Source: CAZLLV01 sp964560325 (lineage in GTDB: Bacteria; Acidobacteriota; Thermoanaerobaculia; Multivoradales; DATKCC01). From it: 22,846 bases of DNA. The notes below the pieces were generated by a model. That model saw only the letters and a list, made by a program, of their open reading frames with translations, was not told the origin of the DNA and made no database searches. The stretch lies in the NCBI GenBank assembly GCA_964560325.1, contig CAZLLV010000560.1:1-22846 (forward strand). The letters are read 5' to 3'. Each line of letters starts with the position of its first letter. Position 1 is the first letter of the stretch. Shown here one piece after another: positions 1 to 6,523 of the stretch. The position numbers and the translations under genes are program-made.

Positions 1-26
1 TCGTTGACGAACATGGCGATCTTCAT
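1..26 (-). CDS. Start of a probable RimK/glutathione synthase-type ATP-grasp ligase (partial)
   Basis: Only the first eight codons lie in the window, reading MKIAMFVN. The ATG overlaps the TGA of the upstream QEGLA-family gene in an ATGA arrangement, so the two are probably translationally coupled. The MKIA-hydrophobic-VN opening resembles the N-terminus of RimK-like/glutathione synthase-like ATP-grasp proteins, which are known neighbours of N-formylglutamate amidohydrolase and QEGLA-motif proteins. The coupled start is visible; the family call rests on eight residues plus context. Confidence 0.45.
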
Positions 27-1258
27 GAATCGGGCTCTCCCAGCAGGTCGAGGGGCGTGACGCCGGCGCGCAGGTAGGCGAGCCGGCCCCGGGCCTCGTC
101 CAGCTCCAGAAAACGGGGCCGGAGGACCGGGGGCTCGAGCAGCCCCCGGTCGAGCAGGTCCCGGATCGAATCGATGTGGGGCAGGTCGACCTTGCCCACC
201 AGCAGCGGGTCGAGGTCGATCTCGGTGCCCGCGCCGCTGCCCAGGAAGAGCAGCAGCGAGGCGAGGCCCCGGAGATAGACGGCGTCCTTGGTGAGGCCGC
301 CCGAGCGGTAGACCCGGGCGGCCACGTGAAAGGCGGTCTCTTCGCGGAAGCCGTAGCGGTCGTGGAGGAGCCGGAACGTGTCGACGAAGCCGGCCCCCTG
401 GACCAGGCACTCGACCGCCAGCACGCGGGCGGCGAGGATGCGGCAGCGGCTGCCGGAGAGCCCGCCGACCAGGTACTCCGCCACCACGGCCAGGCCCTCC
501 TGGAGCACGTCGTAGCCGGCGAGCCCGGTGGCGAGCAGCTCCAGGGGCTGGCAGCAGCCGTTGTAGCGGGTCACGAGGTGGACCCCCACTTCGTGGTGGA
601 TGAGCGCGTCGGCGCGGCGCTTCGGGACGTGGGTGCCGATGCCGACCATCAGGGTGTCGCCCGAGACCATCAGCCCGGGCAGAGCGTCCTCGGACACGTC
701 GACGAAGCCGGCGAAGTCGGGCGCGATCTCCCGGTAGAAGTCGATCTCGCGTTCGGCGCGGGCGGCGAAGGCGGCGGCGTCGAGGCGGCCCTCGACCGGC
801 TCGACGTGCTCGACGGGGGGCAGGCGGTAGAGCATCCGCTTGGCGAGCTCGGCGAGGTCTTCTTCGACCGGGCCGTACACCCGCAGACTGTCCTCCAGGA
901 ACTCCGTCGAGCCGCGGCGGCCGAGCATGCGGAGCTTGGCGGCCAGCTCCTCCTTCTTCTCGGCGAGCAGATCGCCCACCACCCGGTCTTCGATCTCGTC
1001 GACCGGGGCCTCGGCGACCGTGGCGGCCATCTCGCCCACGTCGTAGGCGATCGGCCGGTAGACCATCTCCGGCAGCTTCTCGTAGCGCGAGGCGGCGAAG
1101 TCCCGCCACGCCTGCTCGAGGTTGACCGGCGTCACGTGCAGCAGGAAGGCGAGCTCCTCGGCCGCCTCGGCCAGGCAGGCGTCGGCCTCCAGGATCGCCG
1201 GCTCGAAGGAGCCGTTCCGGGAGTCGCCTTCCACATCGCGGCGGCTCGGCGCGAGCAC
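23..1258 (-). CDS. QEGLA-motif (DUF1704) family putative metallopeptidase
   Basis: A 411-residue protein of the family annotated as flavohemoglobin-expression-modulating QEGLA motif proteins (DUF1704), which also includes eukaryotic KIAA0895/MATCAP tubulin tyrosine carboxypeptidases. The name-giving QEGLA is at about residues 253-257. A zinc-peptidase-like HHEVGVH (His-Glu-x-x-x-His type) is at 221-227, so a metallopeptidase is likely; the substrate is unknown. The opening section (LHVTPVNLEQA near 40-50) is typical of the family. The GTG start lies four bases after the stop of the N-formylglutamate amidohydrolase gene, and the stop overlaps the next ATG, so this is the middle gene of an operon. 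No strong Shine-Dalgarno is visible, consistent with translational coupling. The first 20 or so residues are not conserved-looking, so the true start could be slightly further in. Confidence 0.88.
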   Translation of the reverse strand: MLAPSRRDVEGDSRNGSFEPAILEADACLAEAAEELAFLLHVTPVNLEQAWRDFAASRYEKLPEMVYRPIAYDVGEMAATVAEAPVDEIEDRVVGDLLAEKKEELAAKLRMLGRRGSTEFLEDSLRVYGPVEEDLAELAKRMLYRLPPVEHVEPVEGRLDAAAFAARAEREIDFYREIAPDFAGFVDVSEDALPGLMVSGDTLMVGIGTHVPKRRADALIHHEVGVHLVTRYNGCCQPLELLATGLAGYDVLQEGLAVVAEYLVGGLSGSRCRILAARVLAVECLVQGAGFVDTFRLLHDRYGFREETAFHVAARVYRSGGLTKDAVYLRGLASLLLFLGSGAGTEIDLDPLLVGKVDLPHIDSIRDLLDRGLLEPPVLRPRFLELDEARGRLAYLRAGVTPLDLLGEPDS

Positions 1259-1262
1259 GGGC

Positions 1263-2150
1263 TCACCCTCCTCCGACCTCGGCCACCTCGGCCAGCTCGG
1301 CTACCTCGGCTACCTCGGCCAGGGCCTCCACCACGCCCGGCAGGGTAGCGGCGAGCGCCTCGCGGATGCGCCGCACGGCCGTGTCGTCGATCCGGCCGGT
1401 CCACTCGTCCATGTAGACCTTCTTCACCTCGATCGCGAGCGGGCAGGCGCTCGCCGGAAAGCGCCGGGCGACCCAGCGCGGGAAGTGCCCGCCCTGGAAC
1501 TTGACGTTCTCGCGCACGTCGAGGCCGTGGGCGCGGAGCGTGTTGGCGAAGCGCTCGACGACCGGCTCCCAGCGCTTCCGCCCCGCCTCGCCGAGGGCGC
1601 CGGTGCCGAGGTTGATCTCCGGATTCTCGGCCTCGTCCTCGGGCGGCGCGCCGGGACCGCGGCGGCGGTGGTTGTAGCTGTGGACGTCGTAGACGGCGAA
1701 GCGGCCGTAGCGTGCCTCGAAGCCGGCGAGGCGGGTCTCCATCGCGGCGTAGAACTCGTCGTGCTCGCGCCGGCCGAGGGCGAGCGCTTCGGGCGGCGCC
1801 TCGCCGCCGTGCCAGACCCGGAGGCCCCACGCCGCCTCGGGCGTCGCGTAGACGGCGCCGTCGCGCGGCCGGTTGAGGTCGACCTCGAAGCGGGAGCGGC
1901 GCACGAGGACGCGGGTGACGCCGATCTCGGTGAAGCGCTCGGTTCCCGGGTCCTCTTCCCGCAGGCGCTCGTCGTCGGAGAGGGCGAGCGCGCCGGCGAT
2001 CTCCGGGTCGACGGCGTGGCCGGCGTGGATCGCGGTCGCCACGATCGGCAGGTCGTGGCCACCGGTGGCCGGATCGGGCACTTCGACGGTCCAGAGGGAG
2101 GGCGCGCGGGCGGCGTCCGGGGCGGCGGCGGCGGGGCTCGCGAGGCTCAT
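1263..2150 (-). CDS. N-formylglutamate amidohydrolase family protein
   Basis: A 295-residue member of the N-formylglutamate amidohydrolase (HutG-like FGase) family, metal-dependent amidohydrolases that release formate from N-formyl-glutamate or related N-acyl substrates. Recognisable pieces are IHAGH (residues 41-45, matching the usual metal-binding PHSG region), DLNRP (91-95), DVHSYN (155-160, the family's D-x-HS motif), GGH (220-222) and IEVKK (240-244). The ATG at 2150 is preceded by a modest GAGAG stretch. It is the first gene of the minus-strand operon with the QEGLA protein and probable ATP-grasp ligase. This trio recurs in bacteria outside histidine-degradation loci, so its substrate need not be N-formylglutamate. 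The C-terminus ends in an odd AEV/AEL tandem repeat (about residues 278-292) encoded by an imperfect 9-base repeat. Confidence 0.88.
   Translation of the reverse strand: MSLASPAAAAPDAARAPSLWTVEVPDPATGGHDLPIVATAIHAGHAVDPEIAGALALSDDERLREEDPGTERFTEIGVTRVLVRRSRFEVDLNRPRDGAVYATPEAAWGLRVWHGGEAPPEALALGRREHDEFYAAMETRLAGFEARYGRFAVYDVHSYNHRRRGPGAPPEDEAENPEINLGTGALGEAGRKRWEPVVERFANTLRAHGLDVRENVKFQGGHFPRWVARRFPASACPLAIEVKKVYMDEWTGRIDDTAVRRIREALAATLPGVVEALAEVAEVAELAEVAEVGGG
1274..1321. repeat. Imperfect 9-bp tandem repeat encoding (AEV)n
   Basis: Plus-strand units of the form (c/t)acctcggc or cagctcggc recur about five times. On the minus strand they encode Ala-Glu-Val/Leu triplets at the extreme C-terminus of the N-formylglutamate amidohydrolase. 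The unit is a multiple of three, so copy-number change would alter length without shifting frame. Confidence 0.6.
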
Positions 2151-2309
2151 CGGTCTCTCGGGTCGGTTTCGGTTCGGCTTCGGGTCGGCTCTCGGTTCGG
2201 CGGCGGACGGCCTCCTGCCGCCCGGCCGCCGGACGAGGACGATGCAAACTCCGCTCCCGGACACGCGGCCGGCCCCCGGAGCCTTCCGCCGCGTGCTACA
2301 TTGCCCGCC
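2151..2309. promoter_or_regulatory. Divergent intergenic region between FGase operon and GTPase gene
   Basis: This 159-bp gap must hold the promoters of both divergent units. The half near the amidohydrolase (about 2158-2205) is built from irregular copies of a CGGTTCGG / CGGGTCGG motif. No convincing -35/-10 pair for the minus strand was seen. The plus-strand side carries the TACATT box listed separately. Confidence 0.4.
2297..2302 (+). promoter_or_regulatory. Extended -10 box, leaderless start for GTPase gene
   Basis: TACATT preceded by TG-C (extended -10 form) ends seven bases before the ATG at 2310. No Shine-Dalgarno lies between, so transcription would begin at or next to the start codon. 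Three other plus-strand genes in the window share this arrangement. Confidence 0.5.
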
Positions 2310-4058
2310 ATGATCGGCCGGGTGCTCCGCGACGACGAGCAGGATCTGGTCCGGCGCGAGCGCCGCGTCCTCGCCGACCTCCGGGAGACCCTCGCCGCCC
2401 TCGCCACCCCCGAAGACCTGGCGGCCCTCGAACGCTCGACGGCACAGCTCGACGAGCTCTTCCTGCTGGTCGTCGTCGGCGAGTTCAACGCCGGCAAGAG
2501 CGCCTTCGTCAACGCCCTGCTCGGCCGGCGCCTGCTCGAGGAGGGGGTCACCCCGACCACCGCCGGCATCCACGTGCTGCGCTACGGCGAGGAGCGGAGC
2601 CGCCCAGCGAGCCGGCGGACGCTCGAGGAGATCACCGCGCCGGTCGACCTGCTGCGCGAGGTCCACATCGTCGACACGCCCGGGACGAACGCGATCCTGC
2701 GCGAGCACGAGGCGCTCACCCGCGACTACATCCCGCGCTCGGACATGGTGCTCTTCGTGACCTCGGCCGACCGGCCGTTCACCGAGAGCGAGCGCTCGTT
2801 CCTGGAGACGATCCGGGAGTGGGGCAAGAAGGTCGTGGTGGTCGTCAACAAGGCGGACATCCTGGAGGAAGGGGCGGACCGGGAGCGGGTGCGCGAGTTC
2901 GTCTCCCGTGGGGCGCGCGATCTGCTGGGGGAGGAGCCGGAGGTCTTCCTGCTCTCGGCGCGCGGGGCGCTCCGGGCGAAGACCGACGAGGCGCTGGGCG
3001 CGGAGGAGCGCGCGGCGGCGGTCGAGGCGAGCGGCTTCGCCGCCCTCGAGCGCTACGTGGCCGAGCACCTCGACGAGCGCTCGCGCCTGCGCCTGAAGCT
3101 GGCGAACCCGCTGGGCGTGGGCCTCAGCCTCTCCGAGCGCTACCGCACCCTCCTCGAAAGCCGCCTCTCGCTCCTCGGCGACGACGTGGCGGCGATCGAG
3201 GACGTCGAGCGCCAGCTCGTCGCCTACCAGGAGGACATGGAGCGGGAGTTCCGCTTCCGGCTCTCCGACGTCGAGAACCTGCTCCACGAGTTCGAGGCGC
3301 GGGGGATGGAGTTCTTCGACGAGACGCTGCGGGTCGGGCGGGTGGTCGATCTGCTGAACAAGGCGCGGATCAAGGAGGAGTTCGTCCGCAAGGTCGTGGG
3401 CGACACGCCGCAGCAGATCGAGACGCGGGTGAACGAGCTGATCGACTGGCTGGTGGCGGCGGAGCTTCGTCAGTGGCAGGCGGTGACGCGGCACGTGGAG
3501 CGCCGGCGGGAGCACCACGCCGAGCGGATCGTGGGCGAAGTGGGCGGCGGCTTCGAGTACGACCGCGACCGGCTGCTCGCGACGGTGGGTCGTACGGCCC
3601 AGCGGACGATCGAGAGCTACGACCGCACGGTCGAGGCCGACCGGATGGCCGATTCGGTGCAGCGGGCGGTGGCGGAGACGGCGCTGGTCGAGGCGGGGGC
3701 GATCGGGCTCGGCACGCTGGTCGGCGTGATCGCGACCAGCGCGGCGATCGACGTGACCGGCATCCTGGCGGCGAGCGCGCTCGCGGTGATGGGGCTCTTC
3801 ATCATCCCGAACCGGCGGCGCAAGGCAAAGAAGGACCTGGCCGAGCGGATCGAGGAGATGCGGCAGGGGCTGATGGAGGGGCTGGGCGGGCAGTTCCGGC
3901 GCGAGATGGACCGGAGCCTGGAGCGCCTGCGGGCGACGATCTCGCCCTACACGCGGTTCGTGCGGACGGAGACGGAGCACCTCGAGGAGGGTCGCGACCG
4001 GCTGCGGGAGCTGCGCGGGGAGCTGGAGAGTCTGCGCACCGAGATCGAGGCCCTGTAG
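2310..4058 (+). CDS. Dynamin-like GTPase with C-terminal membrane hairpin
   Basis: A 582-residue bacterial dynamin-like protein. The GTPase motifs are in order: P-loop GEFNAGKS (57-64), switch I threonines in GVTPTT (79-84), DTPG (122-125) and NKAD (180-183). A long helical stalk-like region follows (about 255-450), then a hydrophobic hairpin (about 459-499) ending in the basic stretch NRRRKAKK, then a coiled coil (about 505-582). Dynamin-like proteins of this kind use GTP hydrolysis to bind, bend or fuse membranes; the hydrophobic hairpin fits the membrane paddle. There is no fusion to thiamine-phosphate synthase, seen in some relatives. The ATG at 2310 was chosen because the open frame upstream lacks family sequence, the GTPase domain starts about 50 residues later, and a -10-like box sits immediately upstream. 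It is followed after 51 bp by a TPR gene with its own promoter-like box. Confidence 0.9.
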   Translation: MIGRVLRDDEQDLVRRERRVLADLRETLAALATPEDLAALERSTAQLDELFLLVVVGEFNAGKSAFVNALLGRRLLEEGVTPTTAGIHVLRYGEERSRPASRRTLEEITAPVDLLREVHIVDTPGTNAILREHEALTRDYIPRSDMVLFVTSADRPFTESERSFLETIREWGKKVVVVVNKADILEEGADRERVREFVSRGARDLLGEEPEVFLLSARGALRAKTDEALGAEERAAAVEASGFAALERYVAEHLDERSRLRLKLANPLGVGLSLSERYRTLLESRLSLLGDDVAAIEDVERQLVAYQEDMEREFRFRLSDVENLLHEFEARGMEFFDETLRVGRVVDLLNKARIKEEFVRKVVGDTPQQIETRVNELIDWLVAAELRQWQAVTRHVERRREHHAERIVGEVGGGFEYDRDRLLATVGRTAQRTIESYDRTVEADRMADSVQRAVAETALVEAGAIGLGTLVGVIATSAAIDVTGILAASALAVMGLFIIPNRRRKAKKDLAERIEEMRQGLMEGLGGQFRREMDRSLERLRATISPYTRFVRTETEHLEEGRDRLRELRGELESLRTEIEAL

Positions 4059-4095
4059 GGCGTGTCTCGCCTCCCGCCGGATGCGGCGTCTGCGA

Positions 4096-4101
4096 TACAT
4101 T
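4096..4101 (+). promoter_or_regulatory. -10-like box, leaderless start for TPR gene
   Basis: TACATT ends eight bases before the ATG at 4110, with no purine-rich ribosome-binding site between. This repeats the arrangement at 2297, 19723 and 22560. Confidence 0.45.
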
Positions 4102-4109
4102 CATCGCCC

Positions 4110-5189
4110 ATGCGTCGTCGCCTCGCCTTCGCCGTCCTCCTCTCCCTCGCCCTCGTCCTCGCCGCTCCCGCCGGGGCCCAGGAGGAGCGCCTCGCCCGCG
4201 CGCAGTCCCTGCTCGACGAGGGGCGGACCGCCGCCGCCATCGAGGCGCTCGGGCCGCTGCTGCGCGAGGACGACCCGCGCGCCCTCCTGCTGCGCTCGAC
4301 GGCGCACTTCATGGAGGGGCGCATGACCGAGGGGCGCGCCGACCTCGAGCGCGTGCTCGAGCTCGCGCCCGACCTACGCCAGGCGTGGCTCCACCGCGCC
4401 GGGCTCGACATCGCCGCCGGCGACTACGACCGGGCGCTCGAAGCCCTCGGCCGGGCGCGCGCGCTCGACCCGGAGGCCCCCGACAACCACCTCAACATCG
4501 GCGCCGTGCTGCTGCTCCAGGGCCACCTGGCGGAGGCGACCGAGAGCTTCGAGCGCTACCTGGAGGCGACCGCGTCCTCCGGAGCACCGGCGGAGCTCGC
4601 CGAGGCCCACTACCTGGTCGCGACCAACTACGCCGGCCGCGGCTACGCCCGGCTCGCGGTCGAGAACCTACGGCGATCGGTGGCGCACGACGAAGCCTTC
4701 CGCCTGCGCGCCCGCACCGACCTCAACTTCGACGCGATCGCCGAGGCTCCGGAGCTGCGCGAGCTGATGCGCACCGAGGCCTACACCCCGAAGCCCGGGG
4801 ACCACACGGCGCAGCGGAGCTATCCGGTGCCGTACGGCGGCGGCGACGGCCAGCTCCTGTCGGCCGTCCAGGAGACGATGCGCGTGGTCGGCGAGCCGTT
4901 CGATCCCCGCGTCGAGGCGACGCCCGAGTGGGGGCTGATCCACGGCGAGCTGCGGGTCGAGCTGCGCGACGAGCGGCCGGAGGGCGGCGGAAGCGAGGCC
5001 GACGGCGTGGTGAGCCTCTCGGCGCCGGCCGGCCGGATGTCGGCCGCCGAGTGGGAGCGGCGCGTCGAGCGTCTGTTCGAGGAGCTCGAGCTGACGCTCC
5101 TGCGCCGCCGCCGCGGCGTCGATCCCGAGCCGCCTCCACCGGCCGATCCGGGCCGGGTCCGGCCGCAGGCTCCGCTGCCGCACGGTTGA
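4110..5189 (+). CDS. Secreted tetratricopeptide-repeat protein
   Basis: A 359-residue protein with a clear signal peptide (basic start MRRR, hydrophobic core 6-19, probable cleavage after AGA at residue 23). About five TPR-like helical pairs follow (about 25-195), recognisable by phrases such as AWLHRAGLDIAAGDYDRALEAL and NHLNIGAVLLLQGHLAEA. The block closes with a degenerate unit (DLNFDAIAEAPELRELM) common at the end of such arrays. The remaining 130 or so residues are not recognised and end in a Pro/Arg-rich tail. It is probably a periplasmic scaffold; partners are unknown. The ATG at 4110 gives the intact signal peptide; an in-frame GTG at 4062 would add 16 non-signal residues and precede the promoter-like box. 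No link to the downstream redox operons can be claimed beyond position. Confidence 0.82.
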   Translation: MRRRLAFAVLLSLALVLAAPAGAQEERLARAQSLLDEGRTAAAIEALGPLLREDDPRALLLRSTAHFMEGRMTEGRADLERVLELAPDLRQAWLHRAGLDIAAGDYDRALEALGRARALDPEAPDNHLNIGAVLLLQGHLAEATESFERYLEATASSGAPAELAEAHYLVATNYAGRGYARLAVENLRRSVAHDEAFRLRARTDLNFDAIAEAPELRELMRTEAYTPKPGDHTAQRSYPVPYGGGDGQLLSAVQETMRVVGEPFDPRVEATPEWGLIHGELRVELRDERPEGGGSEADGVVSLSAPAGRMSAAEWERRVERLFEELELTLLRRRRGVDPEPPPPADPGRVRPQAPLPHG

Positions 5190-5196
5190 CTCCGAG

Positions 5197-5229
5197 CCCG
5201 GCGAGCCCACGTCCCCGATCGTGGCCGGG
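5197..5229 (+). terminator. Candidate hairpin after TPR gene
   Basis: CCCGG (5197-5201) pairs with CCGGG (5225-5229), and CCACG (5207-5211) with CGTGG (5220-5224), with a 5-base bulge and an 8-base loop. It begins eight bases after the TPR stop codon. It lacks a T-tract, so intrinsic termination is uncertain. Confidence 0.3.
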
Positions 5230-5231
5230 AG

Positions 5232-5246
5232 TCATAGAGATCATGA
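5232..5246. promoter_or_regulatory. Putative activator site 1 (TCATAG palindrome) of operon A
   Basis: TCAT-AGAGATC-ATGA, an interrupted palindrome with 4-bp arms and a 7-bp centre. It starts 182 bp upstream of the -24 element of the operon A sigma-54 promoter. Near-identical sites occur at 5278, 14779 and 14826. Read as an upstream activating sequence for a sigma-54 enhancer-binding protein (inference). Confidence 0.6.
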
Positions 5247-5277
5247 GCGCAGCCGCGCTCGCCTTTCGTGAACACGC

Positions 5278-5292
5278 TCATAGATCGAATGA
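5278..5292. promoter_or_regulatory. Putative activator site 2 (TCATAG palindrome) of operon A
   Basis: TCAT-AGATCGA-ATGA, the same arms and spacing as site 1 and starting 46 bp downstream of it. It begins 136 bp before the -24 element. Paired sites at this range are typical of oligomeric sigma-54 activators. Confidence 0.6.
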
Positions 5293-5413
5293 TGCTGGCG
5301 CCGGCCGCACGGCCGGGGCCCGGTGCGTCCACGATCTGATCGCGATTCGTAAGTGACTCTGTAAGAAAGATTTACCATCCCGTACCCCGGGCCGCCGTGA
5401 GACGGCGCGGGAT

Positions 5414-5428
5414 TGGCACGACGGTTGC
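5414..5428 (+). promoter_or_regulatory. Sigma-54 core promoter of operon A
   Basis: TGGCACG-ACGG-TTGC matches the sigma-54 consensus (TGGCACG-N4-TTGC) at every conserved position, with correct spacing between the -24 GG and the -12 GC. The same 15 bases occur at 14949-14963. The expected transcript start is near 5440, giving a leader of about 86 nt to the ATG at 5526. Confidence 0.85.
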
Positions 5429-5525
5429 GCTGTAGCGGTCTGGCGCGTCTTCCGGACGCCCGCGGCCTTGACGCCGCCGGCCCGAGGGGCCACAATGTTC
5501 CGCCCGCCTCGAGAAGGAGACCACT

Positions 5526-6113
5526 ATGATCGAAAGCTCCAATACCGCCACCGCCCGCGCCACGCCGGCGCCCGCCTCGATCGGGCTCGTGGAGCGGCTC
5601 AACACGGACTGGCACAAGCCGGCGCTCCTGACCTACGCGGTGGTCGTCCTCGCCCACTGGGCCGAGCACCTGGCCCAGGCGTTCCAGATCTACGTCCTCG
5701 CGTGGCCGGTACCGGACTCCCGCGGCGTTCTCGGCCTCTGGTACCCCTGGATGGTGAAGTCGGAGCTCCTCCACTACGCCTACGCTCTCGTCATGCTCGT
5801 CGGCCTCTGGGTCTTCCGGAGCGGCTTCAAGGGGCGCGGCTACGTCTGGTGGATGATCGCCTTCTGGATCCAGTTCTGGCACCACATCGAGCACGGCATC
5901 CTGCAGGCCCAAGCGATTCTCGGCCGAAACCTCTTCGACCTGCCCGTACCCACCAGCCTCGTGCAGCTCTGGGTGCCTCGGGTGGAGCTCCACCTGTTCT
6001 ACAACACGGTGGTCTTCATCCCGATGGTGATCGCGATGTACTACCACCTGTTCCCTTCGCCCGAGGACCAGGCCGAGCACCGCTGCACCTGCTCACTCCA
6101 CGCCCACGCCTGA
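5526..6113 (+). CDS. Histidine-rich four-helix membrane protein, function unknown
   Basis: A 195-residue protein not assigned to a named family. Four membrane helices are predicted at about 33-58, 80-98, 105-125 and 152-174. They carry an unusual density of histidines: H44 and H48 (HWAEH), H83, H119/H120/H123 (HHIEH), H156 and H174. The cytoplasmic or periplasmic tail ends in a CxC plus His cluster (H185, C187, C189, H192, H194). Histidines in facing helices could bind heme b, copper or a diiron centre; this is inference, and no heme-copper oxidase or fatty-acid-hydroxylase signature is complete. It is the first gene after the sigma-54 promoter and has the best Shine-Dalgarno of the window (AGAAGGAGA, 5 bases from the ATG). 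Its position suggests it is the core product of operon A, with the following genes for electron supply or metal handling. Confidence 0.85.
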   Translation: MIESSNTATARATPAPASIGLVERLNTDWHKPALLTYAVVVLAHWAEHLAQAFQIYVLAWPVPDSRGVLGLWYPWMVKSELLHYAYALVMLVGLWVFRSGFKGRGYVWWMIAFWIQFWHHIEHGILQAQAILGRNLFDLPVPTSLVQLWVPRVELHLFYNTVVFIPMVIAMYYHLFPSPEDQAEHRCTCSLHAHA

Positions 6114-6115
6114 GG

Positions 6116-6523
6116 GTGCCGGAGTCGCGTTTTTCCGCGCCGGTCGTGCTGGTCGCCGGCGCCGTGCTCCTGGCCGCGGTGGCCCTCGCGTGCCAACGCC
6201 CCGCCCCCGCCGATGCCGACGTCCGGGTGGAGATGGACGTGACGCCGCAGCCGCCGGCCGAAGGCGTGGCCCAGGTGGAGATCACCCTCCGTGACGCCGG
6301 CGGCCGGCCGCTCGCGGCGCACGGCGTCGAGGTCGAAGGCAACATGACACACCCCGGCATGCAGCCCACGTTCGCCACCGCCTCGCCCGCCGGACCAGGG
6401 CGTTGGGTGGCCGAGCTGGAGCTCACCATGGGCGGCGACTGGCTGGTGGGGGTCGATGCCCGCCTCGAGGACGGACGGAGAGTCCGCCGCACCCTGCCTC
6501 TCTCCGGCGTCGTATCCCGGTGA
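6116..6523 (+). CDS. FixH/YtkA-like membrane-anchored protein, possible lipoprotein
   Basis: A 135-residue protein with an N-terminal hydrophobic segment (about 8-25) ending at Cys26 in a lipobox-like VALAC, so it may be a lipoprotein; the -3 position is not ideal and it could stay as an uncleaved anchor. The rest is a beta-sandwich-like domain of the FixH/YtkA type: EITLRDAGGRPLA, then GNMTHPGM (76-82, with M77, H79 and M82 as possible copper ligands), then WVAELELTMGGDWLVGV. FixH (CcoH) acts in cbb3 oxidase assembly; the wider YtkA-like family is linked to metal handling in the envelope. The GTG start at 6116 lies two bases after the previous stop. The gene overlaps the next one by GTGA. 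A polyferredoxin next door recalls the fixGH pairing. Confidence 0.78.
   Translation: MPESRFSAPVVLVAGAVLLAAVALACQRPAPADADVRVEMDVTPQPPAEGVAQVEITLRDAGGRPLAAHGVEVEGNMTHPGMQPTFATASPAGPGRWVAELELTMGGDWLVGVDARLEDGRRVRRTLPLSGVVSR

Larger units (their letters stand above)
5190..5525 (+). promoter_or_regulatory. 336-bp regulatory region upstream of operon A
   Basis: No gene is supported here. From left to right it holds a bulged hairpin after the TPR stop (5197-5229), two TCATAG-type palindromes (5232-5246, 5278-5292), a GC palindrome CCGGCCG-CA-CGGCCGG (5301-5316), an unusually A/T-rich patch with GTAA-N7-TTAC (5361-5375), a sigma-54 core promoter (5414-5428), a short predicted leader hairpin GCGTC-TTCCG-GACGC (5445-5459), and a strong Shine-Dalgarno AGAAGGAGA (5512-5520). 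Confidence 0.7.

Noticed and set aside
2151..4100. N-terminal extension of the amidohydrolase frame to 4100
   Set aside because: It would run antisense through the whole GTPase gene; the conserved protein begins at 2150.
2819..5356. 845-codon open frame on the plus strand overlapping the GTPase and TPR genes
   Set aside because: It is a frame-shifted shadow, rich in Gly/Arg/Ala, crossing two genuine genes and their stop codons.
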